A stretch of 64,000 nt of DNA, taken from assembly GCF_024206475.1 (NCBI RefSeq), contig NZ_JAMBPR010000030.1:62001-126000 (forward strand), written 5' to 3'. The stretch is from Paraburkholderia sp. CNPSo 3274 (lineage in GTDB: Bacteria; Pseudomonadota; Gammaproteobacteria; Burkholderiales; Burkholderiaceae). Positions 16,531 to 25,437 of the stretch are shown one piece after another (position 1 is the first letter of the stretch; each line of letters begins with the position of its first letter). The notes beneath the pieces were generated by a model, which searched no databases, had not been told where the DNA came from, and was given only the letters and a program-made list of their open reading frames with translations. Both the position numbers and the translations under genes were made by a program.

Positions 16531-18429
16531 TCAGCGGGCAGGCGCTTGCGCGGTCAGGGCGACTTTCGCGCTTTGCGGCTTGCGATACCAAAAGTCGACG
16601 ATCCAGTCCTGGGCCCCGAACGATACGGGCACGACGGACGGATAGCCGAGCGACGTCTTGTAAGCGATGCGCGCATTGGGAGCGTAGTACTCCGTCACGA
16701 GGTAGTACTCGTTCATCAGCACGCGATCGAGGGCACGTGTCGCCGCTTCGAGGTCGTCGAGCGTGTTCGCGGCCTGCACTGCCTTCACGAGCGCGTCGAC
16801 GGCCTGCGAGCGCACACCGGGATAGTTCTCCGAGCCCACCTCCGAGGCAGCCGCGCTGCCAAAGCGCCGTGCAAGCTCCGCGCCGGGAATCGTCACCGGG
16901 CTGTAGAGCCAGGTAGTCATGTCGTAGTCGAAGTTGTCCAGGCGCTTCTGGTACAGCGCACTGTCGATTTCGCGCAGATGCGCATTGATGCCAAGCGTCG
17001 CGAGGGCCTGCGTATAAGGCAGGATCACGCGATCCATGCCCGGCTGGTCGTCCAGAATTTCGATGTTCATGGGCTCGCCCGCGGCATTGCGCAGTGCGCC
17101 GTCGCGATAATGCCACCCGGCCTGCGCAAGCAGATCGCGCGCCTCGCGCAAATTGCCGCGCAGCGAATCGGGCGGCAGCGTCGTAGGCTGCTTGATCATC
17201 GGCCCGAACACTTCCGGCGGCAGGCTCGCGCGCCACGGTTCGAGCAGCTTCAACTCTTTCTCACCCGGCATGCTGGTCGCGCCAAAAGGACTTGCCTCGA
17301 AATAGCTGTGCAGGCGCAGGTACTGACCGTAGAACATCATGCGGTTCATCCAGTCGTAATCGAACGCGAGAGAAAGCGCGTGGCGCACGCGCACGTCCTG
17401 GAACATCGGCTTGCGCAGGTTGAAGAGCATGCCCTGCATCTGTGCAGGCCCGTCCGGGAAATTGGTCTGCTTCAGCATGCCGTTACGGAAATTCTTGCCC
17501 ACATACTTGCGCGCCCACTGCGTCGCGCTGTCTTCCACGTGCACATCGGCGTCGCCGGCCTTGAACGCCTCGAGCTGCGTGTACAGGTCGAGGTAAAGCT
17601 TGAACGTGATGCGCTCGAAGTGGTACATGCCGCGGCGCGTGGGCAGGTTGACCGCCCAGTACGTGGGATTGCGGCGATACGCAATCTGCTTGTCGTTCTT
17701 GCGTTCGGCGATCAGATAAGCACCGCTCGCGATGGGCGGCACGTTAGCGAGTTGGTCGAATGGAACGCGCGTGCCGTCGGGTTTCATCCCCCACTTCGGC
17801 GAGAAGATGGGCAAGTCGCCCGCAATGAGCGGCGCGTCACGCTCCGCACGACGGAACTCGAAACGGATCGTCGAGGGGTTCACCACGACCGCTTTCTTTA
17901 TCACCGAAAACTGCGCATTGAAGAGCGGCGAAGCTTGGGGGCTCGTGAGCGTGTCGAACGAATATTTGACGTCGGCGGCCGTTATTGGATCGCCGTTCGA
18001 GAAGCGCGCAGCCGGGTTGATATGGAACGTCGCTGACGAAAGGTCGGCCGCGACTTCAACGTTATCGGCGATCAGCGGATATTCGGAGGCCAGTTCGTCC
18101 CAACTGCGCTGCATTAGCGTGTCGAACATCAGATTCTGGATGTCCGGCGCGGGTGCACCTCGCACAAGGAATGGGTTCAGTGAATCGTAGCTTTGAAAAT
18201 CATTGTAGTTTTCGAAACTCAGGACGCCATTCGACGATGCATCTGGGTCCGCATAGTCGAAATGCGTGAAGCCGGCGGGATACTTCGGCTGGTCGTACTG
18301 TGCGAGCGCCGTAGCCGCTTGCGCCGGCACCACGTAAAGCGCACCCACACCAGCTGCCAGTACCAGTGCGGAAGCAGCACGAAACCAATGCGGCGACAAT
18401 CGTGACAACCTCAACTTCTTCAATCTCAT
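16531..18429 (-). CDS. yejA: YejA-like periplasmic peptide-binding protein
   Basis: This 632-residue family-5 solute-binding protein has a signal peptide (basic MRLKKLRLSRL, hydrophobic core, cleavage around AQAA near residue 38). Mature text typical of YejA includes FTHFDYADPDASSNGVLSF, YDSLNPFLVRGAPAPDIQNLMFDTLM and FSNGDPITAADVKYSFDTL. YejA captures peptides in the periplasm and hands them to YejBEF. It is the first gene of the yejABEF-tldDE block and follows the TonB-dependent receptor by 163 bp, with a strong hairpin in between. The order receptor, binding protein, permeases, ATPase, protease fits a single import route. Confidence 0.93.
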   Translation of the reverse strand: MRLKKLRLSRLSPHWFRAASALVLAAGVGALYVVPAQAATALAQYDQPKYPAGFTHFDYADPDASSNGVLSFENYNDFQSYDSLNPFLVRGAPAPDIQNLMFDTLMQRSWDELASEYPLIADNVEVAADLSSATFHINPAARFSNGDPITAADVKYSFDTLTSPQASPLFNAQFSVIKKAVVVNPSTIRFEFRRAERDAPLIAGDLPIFSPKWGMKPDGTRVPFDQLANVPPIASGAYLIAERKNDKQIAYRRNPTYWAVNLPTRRGMYHFERITFKLYLDLYTQLEAFKAGDADVHVEDSATQWARKYVGKNFRNGMLKQTNFPDGPAQMQGMLFNLRKPMFQDVRVRHALSLAFDYDWMNRMMFYGQYLRLHSYFEASPFGATSMPGEKELKLLEPWRASLPPEVFGPMIKQPTTLPPDSLRGNLREARDLLAQAGWHYRDGALRNAAGEPMNIEILDDQPGMDRVILPYTQALATLGINAHLREIDSALYQKRLDNFDYDMTTWLYSPVTIPGAELARRFGSAAASEVGSENYPGVRSQAVDALVKAVQAANTLDDLEAATRALDRVLMNEYYLVTEYYAPNARIAYKTSLGYPSVVPVSFGAQDWIVDFWYRKPQSAKVALTAQAPAR

Positions 18430-18536
18430 CGTCTGTCTGCATGAGGACGTGCGCCGGCGTGTGGCCGATGCACGGTTCGTCGGTTCGACGTGGCAGGGGT
18501 CTGCCGCCGTCGCTCGCCACTACAGGAAATATTCGA

Positions 18537-18560
18537 GGCAGGCGGCCAGGGCCGCCTGCT
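18537..18560 (-). terminator. Hairpin between the receptor gene and yejA
   Basis: A perfect inverted repeat (arms 18538-18546 and 18551-18559, nine GC-rich pairs, four-base loop) lies 33-55 bases after the receptor stop codon on the minus strand. It is followed by TCGAATATTT, a weak T-rich tail. It could terminate or attenuate transcription so that the receptor is made in excess over the importer, or act as an mRNA-stabilising stem. Confidence 0.5.
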
Positions 18561-18592
18561 TCATGCACTGCTCACTACGTTGCGCCGAATGT

Positions 18593-21349
18593 TCAGAACT
18601 TGTAGGTCGCTCCGATCTGCGCGAAACGGCCGATATAGTTGTACAGCGACGTGTCGTAGCCCGTCTGGTCGAGCGAGCTGCTGGCAAAGATCGGATCGAA
18701 CGGAGGCGTGCGGTTGAAGATGTTGTTGATGCCGCCGTAGATCGTCCAGTGCTTGATGCCCGTGTAGGTGACCATCAGGTTGAACTGGCTATACGAGCCC
18801 ACCTTGTCCGCTACCGCCGTCGGGGCCGCCACGGAAAGCGCCTGCGCGTACGGGCCCGTGAACATCCAGGTGAGCGCCGCATTCCAGCCGTGATATGCCC
18901 AGTCGAGCGTCGTATTGCCCTTCCAGCGCGGGAAGCTGCCGCCGAACGGCTGCGTGATGGTGTAGTTGTTGCCCGCACCGTTGATCGGACCAGTGGACTG
19001 CCCCAGCGTAAAGTCCTTCACGTACGCCCAGTCGGCCGTCAGCGTGAACGTGCCCGCCTTCGTCGGCAACGACTGACGGAGGGTGCCTTCGAAGCCGTTC
19101 GTGTCGAGGTAACCGAGATTCTCGTACGGGAAAACTTCATAAACCACCTGGCCTTGCGCATTTGTAACGACCTGCGACGGCGAAGCCGGCTCGCCGATGA
19201 CGTGATCGACACGGATCTTGTACCAGTCGAAGCCGAAATCGGTCGTGCGCGTCGGCGACGTCTGGAAGCCGAGGTTGATGTTGCGCGTGCGCTCCGGCTG
19301 CAGGTTCGGATTGCCCTCGGTGATCGTCGTAACCGTGCCGGTGGCCGACTGCTGGATACCTAGCGTCTGCGAAGTGCTGTTTTCGACGAACGTCGGTGCG
19401 CGGAAGCCGCGGTTATAGGAGCCGTACATCGTCAGCGCCTGGACGGGCTGATAGCGCAGGGCGAAGCGCGGGGAGAACGCGCCACCAAAGTCGCTGTAGT
19501 GGTCGTAGCGGCCCGACTGGCTAAACGTCAGGTTGTGGATGATGGGCACATCGAACTGGTAGTACACCGCCGCGACGTTGCGCTGGCCGTTGACGGTTTG
19601 CAGCATCGGGTTCGCCACGAGGCCTTGGGAAAACTCCGCGCCTGGGTTGATGACTTCGCTCTGGTGCAGGAACTGCGCGCCGAAGCCAACGCCAACATCG
19701 CCCATCGGCAGGTGGTACACGTTTGGCGTGGCCAGCGTCGCGTCAACCGTATCGAGCTTCGAGATGCCCTGGTTGTTCGCGTTCATGTACAGGCCATTCA
19801 AGCCGTTCGGCGTCGCGGACGGATTGGCGAAGTCGTACGTGCCGTTCTGATAGATGTTATTCAGCGTCGCAGCGTTGAGCTGGTTCGTGTAGGTGTTCGA
19901 AACGTTGCTCTGCGAGTGGCTATACGCAGTCGACCAGTCCCAGTCGCCATACTTCGGCACAGTGAACGAACCGTGGATGCCCGTGGACGCGCGCCAGAAA
20001 TTCGCGTCCGTTTCTTCTGCCACGGTACGCGGAAACGAATAGGTGAGCGGCGTATCCACGCCATATGGGTTGTACGGATTGCTTGCCGGCACGACGTTGT
20101 TGAACGGCGTCAGACCGACGCCCGGCGTATACACCAGCGTCGGCGTTTGCGGGCTGCCCACTGTGTTGTTCCATAGACCGTCGTTCTGCGTCGTCTGGTT
20201 ATAGCTTTCCCACAAATCGGCAAAGGCAGTGGTCGTGTCGTCGATCTTGAAGTCAGCATGCACCTTCGCGCTCGCGCGCGTGGTCTCCGGCGCGATCGAC
20301 ATGCTGTTGGCGGTGTTGAACGCGCATACCGTTCCACCCAGCCCCGCAGCCGCTCCCAGGTAATTGCTCGCGGCCGGATGGACCGAGCCACCATATGGGC
20401 AGTTAGTCAGCGCTTGCGCCGTCGTGGGACTCGTCTGCCAATAGGACGGCGCGAGCAGCGAGAGGCCGCCCGGCTTGTTCGTGAAGTCCTGCGCCGCCGT
20501 GGAGTCGCGGTCGGCCAGCGTCGAGCCCGCTGAATGATAGACGCTCGCGGACGCAGTGACGTTGAAGCGGTCCGCATTGAGGTCGCCGAAGCCCGCCAGA
20601 ACGCCGAACTTCGTCGTGCCGTTACCGCCGCCGTCGCTCACCGAACTGCCGTAGCTGCCGTCGAGCTGAAGACCGCGGAAATCGTGCTTCGTGATGATGT
20701 TGACTACACCCGCAATGGCGTCCGAGCCGTATTGCGACACGGCGCCGGTTTTCACGATCTCGATGCGGTCGATCGTGTTGAGCGGGATGGTATTGAGGTC
20801 GAAGAAGCTGTCGGTGCTGTTCGAATAGAAGGCGAACGGCGCAACGCGCTGACCGTCGACGAGCACGAGGGTGTACTTCTCGCTCAAGCCGCGCAGTGCG
20901 ATACCCGACGCGCCCGCTGAGAAGTTGCCCGCCTGGCCCTCGCTCCAGCTATTGGCGGAGTTGGCCGAGACCGAGCGCAGGTAGTCGGCCACGGTAGTCG
21001 CGCCGCTATTCTGAATGTCCTTCGTGGTGATTGTTTGCACCTGCTGGAAGCCCGTCTTGTCCGATTGCCGGATCAGCGAACCGGTCACTTCGAACTTCTT
21101 CATCTGCTTGACGGCTGTTTTGTCCCCAGTCGTGGCGGCCGCACTGCCTGTTCCGGTAGCATCTGACTGCGCGCTCGCGCCTGATTGCGGCGTTGCCGCT
21201 GGCGCGGTTGCATTATCGGCCGCGACAGCCACACCGCCGTTAGTCGCCGCCTGGCTCTGCGCAAATACCGGTACGGCGAACGCAGCCGAAAACGCGAGTT
21301 CAGCCCAGATTATCCTTCGAATGGCCACCGCCAATGCCCTTTGTTTCAC
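18593..21349 (-). CDS. TonB-dependent outer-membrane receptor
   Basis: This 918-residue protein is a TonB-dependent receptor. It has a signal peptide (AELAFSAAFAVPVFAQ), an Ala/Thr-rich linker, the plug domain (EVTGSLIRQSDKTGFQQVQT, TTVADYLRSVS, GIALRGLSEKYTLVLVDGQR, YGSDAIAGVVNIITK) and a long beta-barrel with alternating aromatic strands ending in QIGATYKF, the C-terminal phenylalanine used for outer-membrane insertion. GTG 21349 is chosen because AGGGGG lies five bases upstream; the frame opens earlier at 21376. It is flanked by its own TonB-ExbBD genes and yejABEF. The substrate is probably a peptide or peptide conjugate rather than a sugar or plain siderophore; this is inferred from the importer. 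Confidence 0.93.
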   Translation of the reverse strand: MKQRALAVAIRRIIWAELAFSAAFAVPVFAQSQAATNGGVAVAADNATAPAATPQSGASAQSDATGTGSAAATTGDKTAVKQMKKFEVTGSLIRQSDKTGFQQVQTITTKDIQNSGATTVADYLRSVSANSANSWSEGQAGNFSAGASGIALRGLSEKYTLVLVDGQRVAPFAFYSNSTDSFFDLNTIPLNTIDRIEIVKTGAVSQYGSDAIAGVVNIITKHDFRGLQLDGSYGSSVSDGGGNGTTKFGVLAGFGDLNADRFNVTASASVYHSAGSTLADRDSTAAQDFTNKPGGLSLLAPSYWQTSPTTAQALTNCPYGGSVHPAASNYLGAAAGLGGTVCAFNTANSMSIAPETTRASAKVHADFKIDDTTTAFADLWESYNQTTQNDGLWNNTVGSPQTPTLVYTPGVGLTPFNNVVPASNPYNPYGVDTPLTYSFPRTVAEETDANFWRASTGIHGSFTVPKYGDWDWSTAYSHSQSNVSNTYTNQLNAATLNNIYQNGTYDFANPSATPNGLNGLYMNANNQGISKLDTVDATLATPNVYHLPMGDVGVGFGAQFLHQSEVINPGAEFSQGLVANPMLQTVNGQRNVAAVYYQFDVPIIHNLTFSQSGRYDHYSDFGGAFSPRFALRYQPVQALTMYGSYNRGFRAPTFVENSTSQTLGIQQSATGTVTTITEGNPNLQPERTRNINLGFQTSPTRTTDFGFDWYKIRVDHVIGEPASPSQVVTNAQGQVVYEVFPYENLGYLDTNGFEGTLRQSLPTKAGTFTLTADWAYVKDFTLGQSTGPINGAGNNYTITQPFGGSFPRWKGNTTLDWAYHGWNAALTWMFTGPYAQALSVAAPTAVADKVGSYSQFNLMVTYTGIKHWTIYGGINNIFNRTPPFDPIFASSSLDQTGYDTSLYNYIGRFAQIGATYKF

Positions 21350-21641
21350 AGTTCCCCCTTCTCTCTCGTCGGTCACGTCTACTTCGTTATGCGAAGCAAG
21401 GTCTCGTGAACCCCCGCATTAGATTTGACGACGCTGTCGCATCGCGCCACTTTTTTACCTGGATTCGCCCTCCCCAGGGCTCTTCCATTTACCGCCGACC
21501 ACTTACCCCCAAAACCTCGTGCTGCTTCACTTCTGTCACATCCACCCCTGCCGAGCCAAACCGCGCCACGCCACTCCTCATTTCTTACGTATACCTAATT
21601 AACTACCGAACTTTGATGCGTTGTTGGGTTCGCTCAAACAC
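21350..21641 (-). promoter_or_regulatory. Receptor leader region
   Basis: About 290 bp lie between the TPR gene and the receptor. The segment 21585-21640 is AT-rich relative to its surroundings and could hold a promoter for the receptor gene. No convincing -35/-10 pair, Fur box or small peptide gene was identified. Confidence 0.3.
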
Positions 21642-22847
21642 TCACGGCTTCGATGCCACCAGCACCCAGAGCGGCGCCAGATCAGCGCTGCCATCGTTGC
21701 CCCGTACTGCATTGAAAGCCTGGATGGCTCGTGCTTTCTGCCCCGAGGCAAAATAAGCCTCGCCGAGGCGCAGTCGCGCTAGATCCTGGTGATCAAGGCC
21801 ACCCTTCACAATGAGCGATTCCATGGTCGCAAGACCCTGCTTTGCCTGCCCCGCATATACCTGATTGAATGCCGCATCGAACGGTGCGACGGGATTGGCC
21901 GGGTCGGGCGCGGCACTGGCGCGCTTTGCCGCTAGTGCCTGCAGGCGACGTTCGCGATCGGCTCCAGCATCGTGACCCAGCACGCCAGACGCAAAGCCCT
22001 GATCGATGACCTGCTTGCCTTCGGCCCTAGACCCGGCAACGATCGCCAGTTGCGTCATCTCCATGTAGTCATCGGCGCTGGAGAGCGAACCCGTCGCGCG
22101 GCGCAGGCGATACGTGTCCAGATCGAGTGCGCCGAGATAGCCGGGCTTGCTGCGAATTGCGTGCAGCAGGTCGTCCCAATATGACTGCTTTGGGTGATAA
22201 GCCACGAGCTTTTCGAGCGCGCCGCGATAAGCCTCCTGGTCGTTCGCATGCTGAGCGCAGGTACCGAGCAGCTGCAGTTGCGCCTCCTCCGGCGTATGGC
22301 CACCGCGCACCTGGGCTTCGACGCTCGCATTCAGCAGACGCGTCGCGCTGGCGTAGTCGCCCGAGAGGTAGTACGACTCGACCAGCAGCGTGGCCATCTG
22401 GGGATCGCTGCCGCCAGCCTTCTGGTAGCGCTGCGCGACCTTGATCGCCTGGGCATAGTTCTTCTGCTGGAAGTAGATGCCCGCAAGCGCCGCCGTCGTG
22501 CGCTGCGCGTCCTCGCCCTTGAGCCGCCCGCTCGCGAGTAGCGATTCATACGCCTGCGCGGCAACGCCGTTCTGGCCTGCCGCCATGGCGGCGGCGCCGC
22601 GCATCTCCTCGACCATGTACGTTTCGTACGACGTCTTGTTCGGTACGGCCGCGGCCTGCGCAATCTTGTTGAGCGCGTCCTCGTAGTGGTGCGCGCGGTA
22701 CAGGTTCTGCGCGTCGTTCAGCGGCTTCGCCACGTCGGGACGTAGCGTGTCCGCCGCCCGCGCCGCTGTCGGCACCATGGCCAGCGTCGACAATCCGCTC
22801 ACCGCGAGCGCAAGCGCCGCCCTCTTGAATCGATAAGGAATGCTCAT
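21642..22847 (-). CDS. Periplasmic TPR-like protein linked to a TonB system
   Basis: This 401-residue protein has a signal peptide (FKRAALALAVSGLSTLAMV, cleavage near AARAA) and helical repeats of TPR type: LNDAQNLYRAHHYEDALNKI, TTAALAGIYFQQKNYAQAIKVAQRY, LLVESYYLSGDYASATRLL, LRLGEAYFASGQKARAIQAF. Such proteins accompany some TonB-ExbB-ExbD operons and may scaffold the periplasmic side of the energising complex. ATG 22847 is chosen because it starts a normal signal peptide; a GTG at 22865 overlaps the ExbD stop. It is the last gene of the tonB block, before the receptor. No catalytic motif is seen. Confidence 0.82.
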   Translation of the reverse strand: MSIPYRFKRAALALAVSGLSTLAMVPTAARAADTLRPDVAKPLNDAQNLYRAHHYEDALNKIAQAAAVPNKTSYETYMVEEMRGAAAMAAGQNGVAAQAYESLLASGRLKGEDAQRTTAALAGIYFQQKNYAQAIKVAQRYQKAGGSDPQMATLLVESYYLSGDYASATRLLNASVEAQVRGGHTPEEAQLQLLGTCAQHANDQEAYRGALEKLVAYHPKQSYWDDLLHAIRSKPGYLGALDLDTYRLRRATGSLSSADDYMEMTQLAIVAGSRAEGKQVIDQGFASGVLGHDAGADRERRLQALAAKRASAAPDPANPVAPFDAAFNQVYAGQAKQGLATMESLIVKGGLDHQDLARLRLGEAYFASGQKARAIQAFNAVRGNDGSADLAPLWVLVASKP

Positions 22848-22861
22848 CGCTTTCGAATGCC

Positions 22862-23293
22862 TCACTGCATGTACTGTTCGTTGCCGATCAAGCCGATCTT
22901 CGTTGCGCCTTCGCGCTGGGCCGCGGCCATCACTTCGGCCACGTCCTTGTATGGCGCGAGCCGGTTCGGACGCAGGTGAATTTCAGCCTGCTCCGGTTCG
23001 GCCGCGACCTGCGCGAACCTGCGCTCCAGCGTCGCCTGGTTGGGCACCGGTGTGCCGTTCCAGGTCATGGTGCCGTCGAAGTCGATGTCGATCTGCACCA
23101 CCTCCGGCTGCACGGCCGGCGGCGGCGGATTGCCCACCGGCAAGTTCATCTTCACCGCGTGCATCTGGATCGGAATGGTGATGATCAGCATGATCAGCAA
23201 CACCAGCATCACGTCGATCAGCGGCGTGGTGTTGATGTCCACCATCACTTCGGGTTCGCTTCCGCCACCGCCCGACGATACGTTCATGCCCAT
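22862..23293 (-). CDS. exbD: ExbD/TolR-family energy transducer (second copy)
   Basis: This 143-residue protein has one N-terminal membrane helix (TTPLIDVMLVLLIMLIITIP) with the conserved, proton-carrying Asp27, and a periplasmic domain ending ATKIGLIGNEQYMQ. It would form the ion channel with ExbB and transmit force to TonB. It starts 9 bp after the first exbD stop. Compared with the first copy, its periplasmic part differs strongly (MNLPVGNPPPPAVQPEVVQ), so the two are not recent duplicates. Two ExbD proteins per system occur in Xanthomonas, where the second is needed only for some functions. Confidence 0.92.
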   Translation of the reverse strand: MGMNVSSGGGGSEPEVMVDINTTPLIDVMLVLLIMLIITIPIQMHAVKMNLPVGNPPPPAVQPEVVQIDIDFDGTMTWNGTPVPNQATLERRFAQVAAEPEQAEIHLRPNRLAPYKDVAEVMAAAQREGATKIGLIGNEQYMQ

Positions 23294-23302
23294 AACCGCC
23301 CC

Positions 23303-23728
23303 TTAACCGCCGCGCGCCGGCGGCTCCGTAATGAATGACACCTTCGCGATTCCCGCCCGCTCGCACGACGTGATCACGCGCCCGATGGCCTCATAGCGCG
23401 TCGCCTGGTCGCCGCGGATATGCACTTCCGGCTGCGGCGTCTGCACGGACACTGTCTTCAGGCGTGCCAGCAGCGTCGGCGCATCGACGTGTTGCTCGTA
23501 CCAGAAGAAGTCGCCATCGCGATTCACCGCGATCTCGATGCTCTTCGGTTGCGTCTGCAGCGGCGTCACCGTCTGCTTCGGTAGCTGGAGCTGCACCGTA
23601 TGCGTCACCACGGGAATCGTGATCAGAAAGATGATCAGCAACACCAGCATCACATCGACGAGCGGCGTCGTGTTAATGGACGAGATGACCTCGTCGTCAT
23701 CGCCCTCGCCTCCCACGCTCATGGCCAT
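23303..23728 (-). CDS. exbD: ExbD/TolR-family energy transducer (first copy)
   Basis: This 141-residue protein has the ExbD layout: an acidic cytoplasmic N-terminus (GGEGDDDEVISSI), one membrane helix (TTPLVDVMLVLLIIFLITIP) with conserved Asp25, and a periplasmic domain (QLQLPKQTVTPLQTQPKSIE, then RGDQATRYEAIGRVITSC). It starts 14 bp after exbB and is followed 9 bp later by another exbD. It is expected to sit in the ExbB pore and couple proton flow to TonB. Confidence 0.92.
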   Translation of the reverse strand: MAMSVGGEGDDDEVISSINTTPLVDVMLVLLIIFLITIPVVTHTVQLQLPKQTVTPLQTQPKSIEIAVNRDGDFFWYEQHVDAPTLLARLKTVSVQTPQPEVHIRGDQATRYEAIGRVITSCERAGIAKVSFITEPPARGG

Positions 23729-23742
23729 GGCGTACTCCTCGC

Positions 23743-24654
23743 TCAGTCGGCCATGACGGCGGCGCGCGGCGCGGAGCGCGCGACGCGCTTGCCGCCAGCC
23801 AGCAGAACCGTATGCAGTTGCGCGCCGAAGCCGCGGACACGCTCCATCACCGCCTTGTTGCGTCGCACGAGGAAGTTGTAGCCGAGCACCGCCGGCACGG
23901 CCACGCCCAGACCGATGGCGGTCATGATGAGCGCCTCACCGACCGGACCGGCGACCTTGTCGATCGAAGCCTGACCTGCAATACCGATAGCCGTCAGCGC
24001 GTGATAGATGCCCCACACCGTACCGAACAGGCCGACGAACGGCGCGGTCGAGCCCACGGTGCCGAGGAATGCCAGGCCGTCCTGCAGGCGGTTCGACACG
24101 TTGGTGATGGCGCGCTCGACAGAAACGTCGATCCACGTGTTTCGATCGACGGCTTCGAGCAGCGCGTCGTCGTGATGCTCGCCGGCCTCGATCGCGGTTT
24201 CCGCGATGAACCGGAACGGCGACGACTCCTCAAGCTGCTTTGCGCCTTCTGCTAGCGACGGCGCGCTCCAGAGCTGCTCGTCTGCACTCTTCGCACGACG
24301 GTTTGCACGGAACTGCTCGAAGAACTTGGTGATCATGATGTACCAGCTGCCCATCGACATCACCACGAGCAACAACAGGACGAAGCGCGCGACGAAGTCG
24401 CCGTTCTTCCAGAGCGCGCCGAGACCGTACGGGTTCGTGACCGTCTCCGAGGTGGCCGGTGCCGGGGGCGGCGCCGGCTGGTCCGCGCTCGCGGCGGGTG
24501 ACGGTGCGGCGATGGCCGCAGTGGCGGGCGCCGACGCGACTGCAGTCGGGGCGCTAGCCTGCGCGTTGGCAAGCTGCGGTGCGACAAAGGTATCGACCGT
24601 GGCTACGGCGATCAACATGCTTGCCGCGAGTGCGGCGTAGGAACGCTTTTTCAT
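23743..24654 (-). CDS. exbB: ExbB/TolQ-family proton channel with signal-like N-terminus
   Basis: This 303-residue protein has a cleavable-looking leader (YAALAASMLIAVATVDTFVA), an Ala/Pro-rich periplasmic stretch (residues 30-72), TM1 (FVARFVLLLLVVMSMGSWY), a cytoplasmic domain, and TM2-TM3 with the signature GTVGSTAPFVGLFGTVWGIY and LGVAVPAVLGYNFLVRRN. This extended-N-terminus form is common in proteobacterial TonB systems. It starts 75 bp after the tonB stop. With the two ExbDs it forms the motor that energises TonB for the receptor at 18593-21349. Confidence 0.93.
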   Translation of the reverse strand: MKKRSYAALAASMLIAVATVDTFVAPQLANAQASAPTAVASAPATAAIAAPSPAASADQPAPPPAPATSETVTNPYGLGALWKNGDFVARFVLLLLVVMSMGSWYIMITKFFEQFRANRRAKSADEQLWSAPSLAEGAKQLEESSPFRFIAETAIEAGEHHDDALLEAVDRNTWIDVSVERAITNVSNRLQDGLAFLGTVGSTAPFVGLFGTVWGIYHALTAIGIAGQASIDKVAGPVGEALIMTAIGLGVAVPAVLGYNFLVRRNKAVMERVRGFGAQLHTVLLAGGKRVARSAPRAAVMAD

Positions 24655-24729
24655 GCCTGCTCCAATTCATCCGTTGAACATCTAAAAATCCGGGTAATGA
24701 CTCGCCACCCGATACATGCAGTCCGCATG

Positions 24730-25437
24730 TCAGCTGAGACTGAACGAGAACGGAACCTGCACGCGTACCGGCTGGCCTTGCGAAATGCAGTTGAACTTTT
24801 TGACTGCGTTGAATGCAGCGGCATCCAGACTGTCGTCGTTGGCGGACTGCGCCACTCGCTCGTTCGTAACGTGACCTTGCGGATCCACCACGAATTCGAT
24901 GAGCACGTCGCCGGTCACACCGTTGTCCTGTGCCTCTTTCGGATAGCGGATCGACGAACGGATCTCATCCGAGTTTGGACACACGACGCCCACTTCGTGG
25001 CTCACCGGCTTCTGCACGGGTGCAGGCGGCGCGGGCGGCGCAGGCGGTGCGGTGACAGGCGCGCTGACCACGGGCGCAGCCTGATGCACGATCGACTGCT
25101 GCGGTGGCGCCTGCACCGGCACTTCGGGAGGCGGCACGAAAGGCGGCGGAGGAGGCGCGAACTTCGGCGGCGGCAGTTGCACGGTAGGCAGCGGGGGCGG
25201 CGGCGGAGGCGCCACGGGCTGGATGATCTTCGTTTCGACCGGATGCTGAATCACCTGCACGACCTTGTTTGCAAGACCATTGACCAACGCGTAGATGAGC
25301 ACAATGTGCAATACGATTACCGCGCCAATTCCGCCGTAGCGGCGCACAGGGTTCTGCTGCCTACGCCCGAATTCGCGTGGGCGGCCTGATCCGCCCGAGC
25401 GCACGCCTTCGGCTGCCGCTCCCACTTGCACTTTCAT
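24730..25437 (-). CDS. tonB: TonB energy-transducing protein
   Basis: This 235-residue protein has one membrane helix near the N-terminus (GGIGAVIVLHIVLIYALVNG), a periplasm-spanning Pro-rich segment (runs such as PPPPPPLPTVQLPPP and later PAPPAPPAP) and a C-terminal TonB domain (IRYPKEAQDNGVTGDVLIEF, VDPQGHVTNERVAQS). The C-terminal domain grips the TonB box of outer-membrane receptors. ATG 25437 is preferred for its AAGG five bases upstream; a GTG at 25497 would add 20 residues. It heads the tonB-exbB-exbD-exbD-TPR block, and nothing is encoded upstream on its strand for 770 bp, so the main promoter is probably there. Confidence 0.92.
   Translation of the reverse strand: MKVQVGAAAEGVRSGGSGRPREFGRRQQNPVRRYGGIGAVIVLHIVLIYALVNGLANKVVQVIQHPVETKIIQPVAPPPPPPLPTVQLPPPKFAPPPPPFVPPPEVPVQAPPQQSIVHQAAPVVSAPVTAPPAPPAPPAPVQKPVSHEVGVVCPNSDEIRSSIRYPKEAQDNGVTGDVLIEFVVDPQGHVTNERVAQSANDDSLDAAAFNAVKKFNCISQGQPVRVQVPFSFSLS

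Noticed and set aside
16546-18036. 496-codon plus-strand open frame opposite yejA
   Set aside because: Arg/His-rich shadow; the opposite strand encodes a complete YejA with a signal peptide.
21350-21641. Possible RiPP precursor peptide gene near the receptor
   Set aside because: The gap was read in all frames for a short leader-core peptide with a ribosome-binding site; none was convincing. No maturation enzymes (B1/B2, lanthionine or radical-SAM types) are present either.
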